This document shows positions 1 to 7,340 of a stretch of 13,952 nucleotides of DNA, piece after piece (the stretch's first letter is position 1; each line of letters opens with the position of its first letter). Origin of the DNA: an uncultured Erysipelotrichales bacterium (lineage in GTDB: Bacteria; Bacillota_I; Bacilli_A; Erysipelotrichales; Coprobacillaceae). Where the stretch lies: NCBI GenBank assembly GCA_934754755.1, contig CAKVJS010000012.1, forward strand, positions 1 to 13,952. Reading direction: 5' to 3'. The translations under genes and the position numbers were made by a program. Under the pieces are notes generated by a model. That model was not told where the DNA came from. It worked only from the letters and a program-made list of their open reading frames with translations, and ran no database searches.

Positions 1-262
1 GAACTGCCCGTTCTCCGTAATGGAATCCCAGATGTATGGCACACCGGTACTGGGAGCAGACATTGGTGGCATCCCGGAACTGATTCAGGTCGGCAAGACC
101 GGTGAGCTGTTTGAGAGCGGTAATGCCGAAGATCTGAAGAAGAAAATCGAGAAGCTCTGGGGTGATAAGAAGCTGTGTGAGCAGTATAGCAAGAACTGCA
201 AGGACATCAGCTTCGATACCATTGATGAGTATTACGAGAAAATTATGAAAGTGTATCAGTAA
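1..262 (+). CDS. Glycosyltransferase family 4 (GT-B), C-terminal fragment cut by window start
   Basis: Open frame from base 2 to a TAA at 260-262; the start lies upstream of the window. The visible 86 residues are the end of a GT-B glycosyltransferase that transfers a sugar from a nucleotide-sugar donor during repeat-unit assembly at the cytoplasmic face. The stretch MESQMYGTPVLGADIGGIPE is the typical GT4 donor-binding segment (the usual form is EAMACGxPVVATDxGGxPE), followed by a GKTGELFESGNAEDL stretch like the family's common DGxxGxLxxxGDxxxL. The family EX7E motif seems present: the Glu of MES has seven residues before it (NCPFSVM), and the cut codon just before them ends in G, as GAG would. 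It is followed by another glycosyltransferase 17 bases downstream, so it is probably in the same operon. Sugar specificity cannot be read. Confidence 0.88.
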   Translation, partial: NCPFSVMESQMYGTPVLGADIGGIPELIQVGKTGELFESGNAEDLKKKIEKLWGDKKLCEQYSKNCKDISFDTIDEYYEKIMKVYQ

Positions 263-279
263 GAGAGGAGGACAGGCCG

Positions 280-1248
280 ATGGTTTATATGCTGTTTGAT
301 AACCCAGCGGATAAACAGAATATGACATTTCTGAACGGCTATGAAACAGCCAAGATTCGGCAGATTTATCCTCCACAGAGATGTAATTCCACCAAAGAAA
401 TGCTGGCAGCTTGCAAGGATATGATCAAGCAGTCGGCGGAGGGTGACACTATCATCTGCTGGTACGACTTCATGGCAGTTTTGTGCTGGTGGTTATGTAA
501 AGTACAGTTCAAAAATAGAAAGATTATTGCGCTAAATATTCTGCTCAAAGATAAAGTAACGACTAAGAACAAAGTGGCGAAGCTCTTATATAAGCCGGTT
601 TTGAAATCAAAAAAGGTTCAAGCGACTGTGACCTCTAAGAAGTACGGTGAGCATCTGAACGAAATGCTCGGAATCCATAAGAAGTACACGTTGCTGCATG
701 ACACCTATCATGGCGGTTACAGCATTGAATATCAAGGAAAAGTTAATCCGAATACCGTGTTCTGCGGTGGCCGAAACGGTCGCGATTGGGAGTTTCTGAT
801 TAGAATTGCACAGGCGATGCCGGAAGTTACATTCAACTGTGTTATGCCGAAGGATAAGTTTGAAGAGTACAAAGAGAACTTCGGAAAAAACATGGTGGTG
901 AAGTCTGATATTCCTGAGCAGGAATTCCTTGAGCTCATGTGTCAGTCACAGTTGGTAGTTACGCCGTTGGATACGGAGGCACCGGCCGGATTGATTGCTT
1001 TTTATCAGGCAGCCGCCAATGGGAAGATGGCGATTACGTCGGATACGGTAACTACACAGGAGTATTTCGCCGATGGCAGAGGTGCTTTGTGTGGTAAGGA
1101 TATAGAAGACTGGAAAAATAAAATTCAGTACTACTTACAGCATAGAGGAGAAGCTAATGCTAGTGCGGAAAAGTTTAAGAGCTTCCTTGAAAGTGAGTGC
1201 TCAGAGGAAAAATATGCAAAGACACTGTGGGGGATGCTTGTGGGATGA
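280..1248 (+). CDS. Divergent GT-B type glycosyltransferase, 322 aa
   Basis: ATG at 280 is preceded by a strong AGGAGG at 266-271, which fixes the start. The N-terminal half is poorly conserved. The C-terminal half looks like a GT4-type Rossmann domain: a TVFCGGRNGRDWEFLIRIAQ segment (about residues 159-178) resembles the start of the donor-binding domain, then a LVVTPLDTEAPAGLIAFYQA stretch (about 226-245) and NGKMAITSD sit where the family has its EX7E region. In that region the Glu usually found in the LLEAMA sequence is Gln here (FYQAAA), so the second motif Glu seems lost; this weakens a confident catalytic call. No signal peptide or membrane segment is evident, fitting a cytoplasmic enzyme acting on a lipid-linked intermediate. 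Its stop overlaps the next start as ATGA (1245-1248), implying translational coupling with the acyltransferase. Donor and acceptor are unknown. Confidence 0.75.
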   Translation: MVYMLFDNPADKQNMTFLNGYETAKIRQIYPPQRCNSTKEMLAACKDMIKQSAEGDTIICWYDFMAVLCWWLCKVQFKNRKIIALNILLKDKVTTKNKVAKLLYKPVLKSKKVQATVTSKKYGEHLNEMLGIHKKYTLLHDTYHGGYSIEYQGKVNPNTVFCGGRNGRDWEFLIRIAQAMPEVTFNCVMPKDKFEEYKENFGKNMVVKSDIPEQEFLELMCQSQLVVTPLDTEAPAGLIAFYQAAANGKMAITSDTVTTQEYFADGRGALCGKDIEDWKNKIQYYLQHRGEANASAEKFKSFLESECSEEKYAKTLWGMLVG

Positions 1249-2290
1249 AAGAGAGATATGAAGGAATAGATGGCTTGAAGGCCTACGCCATATTGGGGAT
1301 TGCACTGATGCACGTCCTCACAAATGGCAATTACGGTTTGAACGGGTTTGTATTCCAGAAGTTGATACCATCCTTTACGAATCTTGTGTTCCTTTTTATG
1401 ATGGTCAGCGGCTTTGGTATGTGCTGCGGCTATTACCAGAAATTCAAGGAACAGAAAATCAGTGTAGGAGATTTTTATACCAAAAGATACAGCAAAATTT
1501 GGCCGTACTTCGCATTGCTTTGTGCGCTGGACTTTGTAATGTCACCCAGTAAAAGTGCATTGTATGAGGTCTTTGCAAACCTGACACTTTGTCAGGGTCT
1601 TTTGCCGAATATGAACATATCGGTTATCGGTGTAAGTTGGACGTTGGCAGTGATTTTCGTATTTTATCTGTTGTTTCCGTTTTTTTGCTTCCTGCTGGAA
1701 AACAAGAAACGCGCGTGGTTGGCACTTGCCTGTGCTGTAATCTACAACTTCGTATGCAGCACATATTTCTTTGATGAAAGCCACATTGTAGATAGAGTGC
1801 TAGTGAATTTCAGTGCAAGGACAAACATTCTGTATTGTGCAGTTTATTTCATCGCTGGTGGACTGATCTTCCTCTATCGAAAGGAGTTGTCCGAGCTTGC
1901 ATCGAAGTACAAAGTTATCGCCGGAGTATTTTTGCTGATTGCTACAGTTGTTTATTTTGCAATAGGTAGTTCTACACTTACAATGTTGTTCTTCTGCGTG
2001 GCCGCACTGGTCTATACCATCGGATGCAATGGGGGGGGGGACTGGTCAATCCAGTCGCCAAGTTCCTTGGCGGTATCTGCTTCGAGATTTACCTGTGCCA
2101 CATGGTAATTTATCGTGTGCTTGAAAAGTTACACCTTGTTCATCTGTTTGGAAATGGTCTGCTGGCATATATCTTCACAGCAGTTGCAGTTATTTGTGAC
2201 TCGGTTGTGTTCTCGGTGTGTGCCAAGTGGTTCTTAAATAAAATCGAAACATTCTTAAAAGAGAGAGTTAGGAGAGTTAATCATGTCTGA
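1245..2290 (+). CDS. Membrane acyltransferase-3 family protein, phase-OFF (frameshifted at a 10-G tract)
   Basis: Polytopic membrane acyltransferase of the acyltransferase-3 family (OafA/WecH/NeuO-like), which O-acetylates or otherwise acylates surface glycans. The start is ATG 1245, overlapping the upstream stop as ATGA. The N-terminus YEGIDGLKAYAILGIALMHV carries the family's first membrane helix with its conserved His (H23), and a KRYSKIWPYF segment near residue 80 matches the usual RxxRIxP region. The frame runs through codons for three Gly from the tract at 2031-2040, then goes out of phase and stops at 2108 (287 aa). The correct C-terminus (LVNPVAKFLGGICFEIYLCH onward, the last membrane helices) continues in another frame to TGA 2288-2290. 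Eight or eleven G would rejoin the frames as about 347 or 348 aa, the usual family size. Everything else in the gene looks intact, so I read it as a reversible OFF state and not decay. A sequencing error in the homopolymer is the main alternative. Confidence 0.87.
2031..2040 (+). repeat. Poly-G tract, 10 G (OFF), acyltransferase-3 gene 1
   Basis: Ten uninterrupted G after GCAAT and before ACTGG. The upstream frame reads Asn-Gly-Gly-Gly-Asp and terminates at 2108. Eight or eleven G would give Gly-Leu-Val-Asn-Pro and restore the conserved C-terminus. Nine G gives a third frame with a TGA at about 2124. It is the longest of four G tracts in the window and the only one out of frame. Confidence 0.95.
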
Positions 2291-3464
2291 AGAAAAGAAG
2301 TTAAATGGTACGGTCATCGTCACTTATCGCTGCAATGCCCGTTGCTCTATGTGTAACCGTTATAAAGCACCTTCCAAACCGGAAGAGGAAATCAGCATCG
2401 AAACCATCAAGAAACTGCCGAAGATGTATTTTACGAACATCACCGGCGGTGAGCCGTTCATCCGCTCTGACCTGAAGGATATTGTGCGTGAACTGTATAA
2501 GAAATCTGACCGTATCGTTATTTCTACGAATGGTTTCTTTACGGATCGTATCGTTGATCTGTGCAAAGAGTTTCCGCAGATTGGTATTCGTATCTCTATC
2601 GAAGGTCTGGAGCAGACCAACAACGAGATCCGTGGCCTGCAGAACGGCTACCAGCGTGGATACGGTACGCTGAAGAAACTGCGTGAGATGGGCATGAAGG
2701 ATGTCGGTTTTGGTATGACCGTCCAGGACAAGAATGCTCCTGACCTGGTTCCGCTGTACAAGATTTCAAACGAGATGGGTATGGAGTTCGCCACGGCTTC
2801 TCTGCATAACAGCTTCTACTTTGTTGAGGCAAAAAATATCATCCATGACCGTCCGATGGTCGCAAAGAATTTCGAGAATCTGGTCAACGAACTGCTCCGC
2901 AGCAACAGCCCGAAAAAATGGTTCCGTGCCTACTTTAACCACGGTCTGATCAACTACATTTACGGTCAGAAGCGTCTGCTGCCTTGCGACATGAGTTTTG
3001 ATACCTTCTTCATCGACCCGTATGGCGATGTTATGCCTTGTAATGGTACCAAGGATAAAGAAGTCATGGGCAACCTGAATACCCAGAGCTGGGACGAACT
3101 GTGGAACAGTCCGCAGGCTGAGGAAGTCCGCAAGAAGGTTCGTTGCTGCGACCGTGACTGCTGGATGATTGGCTCTGTCAGCCCTGCTATGCATAAGTAC
3201 ATCTGGAAACCTGCTACCTGGGTTCTGATTCACAAGTTCAAGGCTCTCTTCACCAAGCATCCGTATAGCATGTACGAACTGAAGATTTGCCGTGACTACC
3301 GTGATGGCAAGGTCACTAAGGAAGAACTGGACAAGTGCAGCACCTGCGATATGAATTGTGTGATCAACAACGGTCTGAGTGAGGCTTCCAAAGAACAGCT
3401 GAAGCATAAGACCGGCGAGGAAATCGTGGATGCTGATATCGCACAGCAGATGGAGACGAAGTAA
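2283..3464 (+). CDS. Radical SAM/SPASM-domain enzyme, 393 aa
   Basis: The N-terminus TVIVTYRCNARCSMCNRYK carries the radical SAM CxxxCxxC motif (C17, C21, C24) that binds the SAM-cleaving [4Fe-4S] cluster; GGEP (55-58) and VISTNG (79-84) are typical SAM-binding motifs. The C-terminal half looks like a SPASM domain: C235, then FIDPYGDVMPC ending at C253, then GNLNTQSWDELW, then C288, C289 and C293. A further group follows (C336, C352, C355, C359), enough for one or two auxiliary Fe-S clusters. ATG 2283 has AGGAG at 2270-2274 and overlaps the true acyltransferase stop by 8 bases; its own stop overlaps the next acyltransferase start (TAATG, 3462-3466). Codon use is strongly biased (CTG, CGT, AAG) and GC-richer than its neighbours, more like glmM. 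No RiPP precursor peptide is visible nearby, so sugar or acyl-group chemistry is a better guess than peptide modification. The substrate is unknown. Confidence 0.87.
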   Translation: MSEEKKLNGTVIVTYRCNARCSMCNRYKAPSKPEEEISIETIKKLPKMYFTNITGGEPFIRSDLKDIVRELYKKSDRIVISTNGFFTDRIVDLCKEFPQIGIRISIEGLEQTNNEIRGLQNGYQRGYGTLKKLREMGMKDVGFGMTVQDKNAPDLVPLYKISNEMGMEFATASLHNSFYFVEAKNIIHDRPMVAKNFENLVNELLRSNSPKKWFRAYFNHGLINYIYGQKRLLPCDMSFDTFFIDPYGDVMPCNGTKDKEVMGNLNTQSWDELWNSPQAEEVRKKVRCCDRDCWMIGSVSPAMHKYIWKPATWVLIHKFKALFTKHPYSMYELKICRDYRDGKVTKEELDKCSTCDMNCVINNGLSEASKEQLKHKTGEEIVDADIAQQMETK

Positions 3465-4474
3465 TGAGTGAAAAAACAGCGGCAAGAACAAGAGAAAAAT
3501 GGGTCGATGATGTAAAAGTTATTGCCTGTATATTGGTTGTACTGGGCCATTTCTTCCAGAGCATGACGAAGTCAAATATTCTGCCTGAAAATGGTTTATA
3601 CCAGTGGTTCAATACGACAATTTATTACTTCCATGTGCCGCTGTTCTTTATTTGTAGCGGATACTTGTATCAGAAGTACAGCAAGGTAAACAGTGTGGGT
3701 AGTTGGTGCAAGAATGTGGCAAAAAAAGCATTGGCACTCGGCATCCCCTATGCCACTTTTACGACTGCTACATGGGTGCTGAAAAAGGTGTTCTCAAGTA
3801 GTGTTAACGACCAGATTGGTGGTCTCGGTGATACACTGTTCCTCCATCCGACTGCTCCATATTGGTATCTATACGCATTGTTTTTTATCTTTCTGGTCAC
3901 ACCGACTTTTAGCGATGTGAAAGCAGCTGCAGTAGGATTGATAGTTGCACTGGCTGCAAAAGTCTTGATTTTAACTGGGGGGGGGTACAGCATTTACGCT
4001 GTATCGACGGTTCTCTCAAACGAAATCTGGTTTGTGCTCGGTATGGGTATTTGCACGTTTAATGTGCAGATGAAGGGCAAAAGAGCACAAGGGACGATAT
4101 TCGGGTTGCTGTTTATAATTCTGAGCATTGTGGTATATACGGCGGAAATTAGCGGCAGTATGATCTCTTTCATAATGGGATTATTGGCTTGTGTGGCGGT
4201 TATCCTGATGGTGGCTGATTTTGAGGAAATGTTCAGTAGGGGTATGGACTTTCTTGCAAAGTACACAATGCCGATTTTTCTGATGCATACATTGTTTGCC
4301 GCACCGCTGCGATCTGTTCTACTGAAGGTTGGCGTTACGAATGCTGTGGCACATGTGGCGCTGGGACTTGGAATTAGCTTTGCAGGTCCGATTATAGCTG
4401 CATGGATTATGAAGAAAACAAAGTGGATGGAGTTTTTCTTGTACCCGAATAAATTAATTAGAAAGGTATCTTAA
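3464..4474 (+). CDS. Membrane acyltransferase-3 family protein, phase-ON (9-G tract)
   Basis: A 336-residue multi-pass membrane acyltransferase of the acyltransferase-3 family, related in architecture to the frameshifted gene at 1245 but clearly divergent. EKWVDDVKVIACILVVLGHF holds the first helix and the conserved His (H29); FHVPLFFICSGYLY near residues 52-65 is the typical second motif; TMPIFLMHTLFAAP near residue 270 is the usual late helix with a His. The ATG overlaps the radical SAM stop (TAATG), implying coupled translation. The tract at 3977-3985 encodes exactly Gly172-Gly174 within a membrane region (LILTGGGYSIYAV). The frame is open at nine G; ten G would stop about 30 codons later and eight G about 33 codons later, both losing the C-terminal half. 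It probably acylates a glycan hydroxyl at the membrane. Substrate and acyl group are not readable. Confidence 0.9.
   Translation: MSEKTAARTREKWVDDVKVIACILVVLGHFFQSMTKSNILPENGLYQWFNTTIYYFHVPLFFICSGYLYQKYSKVNSVGSWCKNVAKKALALGIPYATFTTATWVLKKVFSSSVNDQIGGLGDTLFLHPTAPYWYLYALFFIFLVTPTFSDVKAAAVGLIVALAAKVLILTGGGYSIYAVSTVLSNEIWFVLGMGICTFNVQMKGKRAQGTIFGLLFIILSIVVYTAEISGSMISFIMGLLACVAVILMVADFEEMFSRGMDFLAKYTMPIFLMHTLFAAPLRSVLLKVGVTNAVAHVALGLGISFAGPIIAAWIMKKTKWMEFFLYPNKLIRKVS
3977..3985 (+). repeat. Poly-G tract, 9 G (ON), acyltransferase-3 gene 2
   Basis: Nine uninterrupted G after TTAACT and before TACAG, read as three GGG glycine codons in frame. A change of one base leads to a stop within roughly 30-35 codons. 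The G9-TACAG string is identical to that at 4647-4660 in the next acetyltransferase, although the two genes are unrelated in fold. Confidence 0.95.
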
Positions 4475-4476
4475 GG

Positions 4477-5010
4477 ATGAGACTTAAAGGTAAAGCCAAG
4501 GAAATCCTTGGATTGATGCGAGCAAAAATCTTTGGCATAACCGCTGGGCAGAGCGTTTATATTGGTAAGTATTGCAGCCTAAAAGGAAAACACCATATTA
4601 CCTTGGAAGATTGTGTGACGGTACGTCCATATGCCCAAATCTGGTCGGGGGGGGGTACAGTGAGAATTGGCAAAGGCTCCGAAATTGGTGAACGATGCCG
4701 AATCTCTATTGCTAATTCTTTGGAAATTGGAGAAAAAGTACTCCTTTCTCCAAACGTGTACATAACCGATTGTGATCATGAGTACCGTGACGTAGATGTT
4801 CCAGTGATTGATCAAGGAATTGTACAAAGAGGACAGAAAGTATCCATTGGAGAAGGTTCTTACATTGGAATCAATGCAGTGATTGTAGGCAATGTGAGGA
4901 TTGGCAGACATTGCGTGGTTGGAGCCAATTCGGTGGTTACTAAAGACGTACCAGATTATTGTGTGGCAGTTGGGAGTCCGGCAAAAGTGATTAAGAACAT
5001 GAAGAATTGA
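4477..5010 (+). CDS. Hexapeptide-repeat (left-handed beta-helix) acetyltransferase, phase-ON, 177 aa
   Basis: Soluble acetyl-CoA-dependent O-acetyltransferase of the LbH family (NodL/maltose acetyltransferase/WcaF-like), expected to acetylate a sugar in the cytoplasm. Imperfect hexapeptide repeats run through residues 25-150 (VYIGKY, VRIGKG, SEIGER, LEIGEK, VSIGEG, VRIGRH). ITDCDHEYRD holds the expected catalytic His (H101) in its loop. The end, VPDYCVAVGSPAKVIKNM, is the family's classic terminal motif, so the protein is complete. It begins 2 bases after the previous stop. The G tract at 4647-4655 encodes part of Ser57 and Gly58-60 (IWSGGGTVRIG) early in the beta-helix. One G fewer gives a TGA two codons beyond the tract (after Val-Gln); one more gives a stop after about 11 codons. 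Either would remove the catalytic His. Confidence 0.92.
   Translation: MRLKGKAKEILGLMRAKIFGITAGQSVYIGKYCSLKGKHHITLEDCVTVRPYAQIWSGGGTVRIGKGSEIGERCRISIANSLEIGEKVLLSPNVYITDCDHEYRDVDVPVIDQGIVQRGQKVSIGEGSYIGINAVIVGNVRIGRHCVVGANSVVTKDVPDYCVAVGSPAKVIKNMKN
4647..4655 (+). repeat. Poly-G tract, 9 G (ON), hexapeptide acetyltransferase 1
   Basis: Nine uninterrupted G after CTGGTC and before TACAG, read in frame as Ser-Gly-Gly-Gly-Thr. Eight G gives a reading that hits TGA at once (GTA CAG TGA); ten G reaches TGA after about eleven codons. Both states would be null for the enzyme, so the tract works as a clean ON/OFF switch. Confidence 0.95.
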
Positions 5011-5029
5011 TGTAGCGAGGAATATATAA

Positions 5030-6061
5030 ATGAAAGCAGGATTAGTAAGCATTGTCTTACCAATATACAATGTGGAAAAGTATCTTGATAGATGCATTGA
5101 GAGCGTTATAAATCAGACATACAGAAACCTAGAAATCCTTCTTGTAGATGATGGGTCACCGGATGATTGCCCTCAAAAATGCGAAGAGTGGGCTAAGAAA
5201 GATGGCCGAATAAAAGTTATCCATAAGGCTAATTCAGGACTTGGATATGCCCGTAATACGGGAATAGAAAATGCTTCTGGAGAATACATTTGCTTTTTTG
5301 ATAGCGATGATTATATTGATCCAAGTACAATAGAAAAGGCATATAATACCGCACAGAAAAACAATAGTGATATGGTTTTGTTTGGCCACTACGATGTTAA
5401 TGCACAAGGAAAAATCGTCAGAACGTATATACCTACAATAGATAAAGAAAGCTATGTGAGCTCTGAGGTTCAAGAAGTGCTTTTACCTGATTTGGTTTCT
5501 GATAATCCTGCAACAGGGAAGAGTACGAATTTATGGTTAAGCGCATGTTTTTGTATGTATTCTATGAAGTTGATATTAGAAAGCAACTGGAGATTTGCTT
5601 CGGAACGGGACATTATATCTGAGGATGTATATTCATTGTTGCGATTGTACAGAAATGTAGAAAAAGTTACTATAATTCCAGAGGCATTCTATTACTATTG
5701 TGAGAATAGTACGTCATTGACACATACGTATAAGGCAGATCGATTCAATAGAATAAAGAGATTCTATAATGCCTGCATAGATGCATGTGATGAACTAAAT
5801 TATAATGATGAGGTAAAAAAACGCTTTTCGGGTCCATTTATTTCTAATACAATTGCTGCAATGAAAATGATTATTCAAGCGGATATGAGTAATGATAAAA
5901 AGAAATCGGCGTTCAAAGCTATATGTAAGGATGAACAACTTCATAAAATAATAAATAGCGTGGAAGTCAAAAAAGAAAAATTTACACGAAGATTGTTGAT
6001 TTGGTTTTTAAAGGCCCGATTATATAGTGTTTGCGAACTGTTGGTTAGATTAAAAGCATAG
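5030..6061 (+). CDS. Family 2 glycosyltransferase (GT-A), 343 aa
   Basis: LVSIVLPIYNVEKYLDRCIE at residues 5-24 is the standard GT2 opening. The nucleotide-binding VDDGS (39-43), the NSGLGYARNTGI region (68-79) and the metal-binding DSDD (91-94) are all present, and IISEDVY near 196-201 supplies the likely catalytic-base ED. It is a complete GT-A enzyme that would add one sugar to the lipid-linked repeat unit in the cytoplasm. The C-terminal part (230-343) is basic and lacks clear membrane helices. The ATG at 5030 follows a GAGG at about 5015-5018, with 19 bases after the previous stop. From here codon use becomes clearly AT-richer (AAA, ATA, TTA), marking entry into a block with different ancestry. 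Donor sugar is not readable. Confidence 0.93.
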   Translation: MKAGLVSIVLPIYNVEKYLDRCIESVINQTYRNLEILLVDDGSPDDCPQKCEEWAKKDGRIKVIHKANSGLGYARNTGIENASGEYICFFDSDDYIDPSTIEKAYNTAQKNNSDMVLFGHYDVNAQGKIVRTYIPTIDKESYVSSEVQEVLLPDLVSDNPATGKSTNLWLSACFCMYSMKLILESNWRFASERDIISEDVYSLLRLYRNVEKVTIIPEAFYYYCENSTSLTHTYKADRFNRIKRFYNACIDACDELNYNDEVKKRFSGPFISNTIAAMKMIIQADMSNDKKKSAFKAICKDEQLHKIINSVEVKKEKFTRRLLIWFLKARLYSVCELLVRLKA

Positions 6062-6077
6062 AGGGGTTTAAGCGTAA

Positions 6078-7340
6078 ATGAAAAGTAGATTAACAGTTAA
6101 AAAAACACATTTGCTATGTGCCATAACGCTTTTACTTACCCTATTTTCTGGACAAAGTTCAAAATTGTTTGGAATATCAGGTGGAGTAGCATATCAATTG
6201 TTGTATTACTCTAAATATATATCAGCTTTGTTTCTAGTGGCGTATGCATTATCACGCCCAAGAAAGGTTTCCGATTATGAAGTAAAAAGACTTCTGACAA
6301 TTCTTTTGCCTCTTGTAGTGTTGATGATAGTGGTAGAATGCTTTGCTGTATTTACAAGTCCTGTGCCGGCAATGTATGGCATAAGATATTGGACTAGATC
6401 TTTAGCAGTGTTCTTGGATCGATTTTGCATTTATGCAGTTGTTATTGGAATATGGGAACTGTGTGGAGATGAAGCGATAGAGTGTATTTCGAATACATTT
6501 ATTGTGGATGAAATTCTTGTTTTTATAAGTGCTATTTTTCATGTAGGAATTGCTGGAATTGTTGAGAGCTTTTTAGGTGCTTTTGCATTTAGTGAGGGTG
6601 CATCAAATTATTTTGAAGTTCATGAATTGACTTTTGCCATAGGACTATGCATTATATATTATTTGTTTTTTGCCGAGAGAAAAAAACATAACACAGGGAA
6701 ATTAGTCTTTCTTGTTATTTCATTCATTTTGGGATCAAAAAGAATAGGTATGGCAGGCATTGCGGCGGCGGGATTGTTTTCCTTGTTTGTACATAAAAAA
6801 GGACTGTCTCGTCGTAAATTGCTTACAATTGGAATAGTTGGTGTTTTGGTCTGCTATGGATATTTGTTTATAGTATATAATAATGAATTCTTTGCAATAC
6901 TGAATGAACATGGCATCAACAATATGGGACGAGATTTGATTTATGCATATTTTGTCCGAAGAACTAAACTCTCACCAACACAAATGGGATGGGGAATGGC
7001 AGGCGTTGCAAAAGTTGTGGAAAATATGGATAGAAGCGAAGTTATGTATATGGCAGCGGTGCGAGGCGTTCATAATGACATCCTTAAAATATATATCAAT
7101 TTTGGATTTGTTGGTTCTTTGATTTGGTATGCTCTTAATTTGATCTATTTTCCGGTTAAATTTATGAATGAATATGGGAAAAAAGCCGCTACAATATATA
7201 TGGCGTTGATTCTATATCTGTTTATTACCTATTTAACAGATAATACAGAAAGTTACTTTGTTTGCCAAGTGGCTTTGTTATTGATACCGATAACCGAATA
7301 TTTGAAAGAAAAAAATAGGAGTGTCTATTGTGAAAATTAA
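6078..7340 (+). CDS. wzy: Wzy-like polysaccharide polymerase / O-antigen polymerase family, 420 aa
   Basis: Integral membrane protein with about ten to twelve hydrophobic segments (roughly residues 10-24, 40-59, 72-93, 108-126, 142-165, 185-198, 208-237, 248-266, 340-358, 372-388, 395-408). A large loop near residues 270-335 ends in VRGVHNDILKIYINFGFVGS (328-347), which matches the HN-D and (Y/F)xxxGFxG pattern seen in Wzy/O-antigen ligase-like proteins; GSKRIGMAG (219-227) is another recurring Wzy motif. It would join lipid-linked repeat units on the outer face of the membrane. Wzy proteins are too divergent in sequence to infer the linkage. It sits between a glycosyltransferase and the flippase side of the locus, as expected. 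Its last 11 bases overlap the next gene. A ligase role is less likely in a Gram-positive. Confidence 0.85.
   Translation: MKSRLTVKKTHLLCAITLLLTLFSGQSSKLFGISGGVAYQLLYYSKYISALFLVAYALSRPRKVSDYEVKRLLTILLPLVVLMIVVECFAVFTSPVPAMYGIRYWTRSLAVFLDRFCIYAVVIGIWELCGDEAIECISNTFIVDEILVFISAIFHVGIAGIVESFLGAFAFSEGASNYFEVHELTFAIGLCIIYYLFFAERKKHNTGKLVFLVISFILGSKRIGMAGIAAAGLFSLFVHKKGLSRRKLLTIGIVGVLVCYGYLFIVYNNEFFAILNEHGINNMGRDLIYAYFVRRTKLSPTQMGWGMAGVAKVVENMDRSEVMYMAAVRGVHNDILKIYINFGFVGSLIWYALNLIYFPVKFMNEYGKKAATIYMALILYLFITYLTDNTESYFVCQVALLLIPITEYLKEKNRSVYCEN

Noticed and set aside
2031..2040. Programmed transcriptional or ribosomal slippage on the G tract, instead of a genomic switch
   Set aside because: Possible in principle and would let some full-length protein be made at ten G, but three other genes keep the tract in frame with no need for slippage. 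Left as a minor alternative.
1245..2290. Acyltransferase 1 as a decayed pseudogene
   Set aside because: The only lesion is at the 10-G tract, and both halves are conserved. Three sister acyltransferase genes carry similar tracts in frame, so reversible switching explains it better.
2766..3491. Open frame of 241 codons on the minus strand
   Set aside because: Antisense to the radical SAM gene, in the same frame relation caused by its codon bias; no ribosome site or recognisable domain.
3721..3727. Runs of seven A or T (for example 3721-3727, 1680-1686, 7309-7315) as further switches
   Set aside because: Several such runs occur in AT-rich genes of all classes, as expected from composition, and all leave their frames intact.
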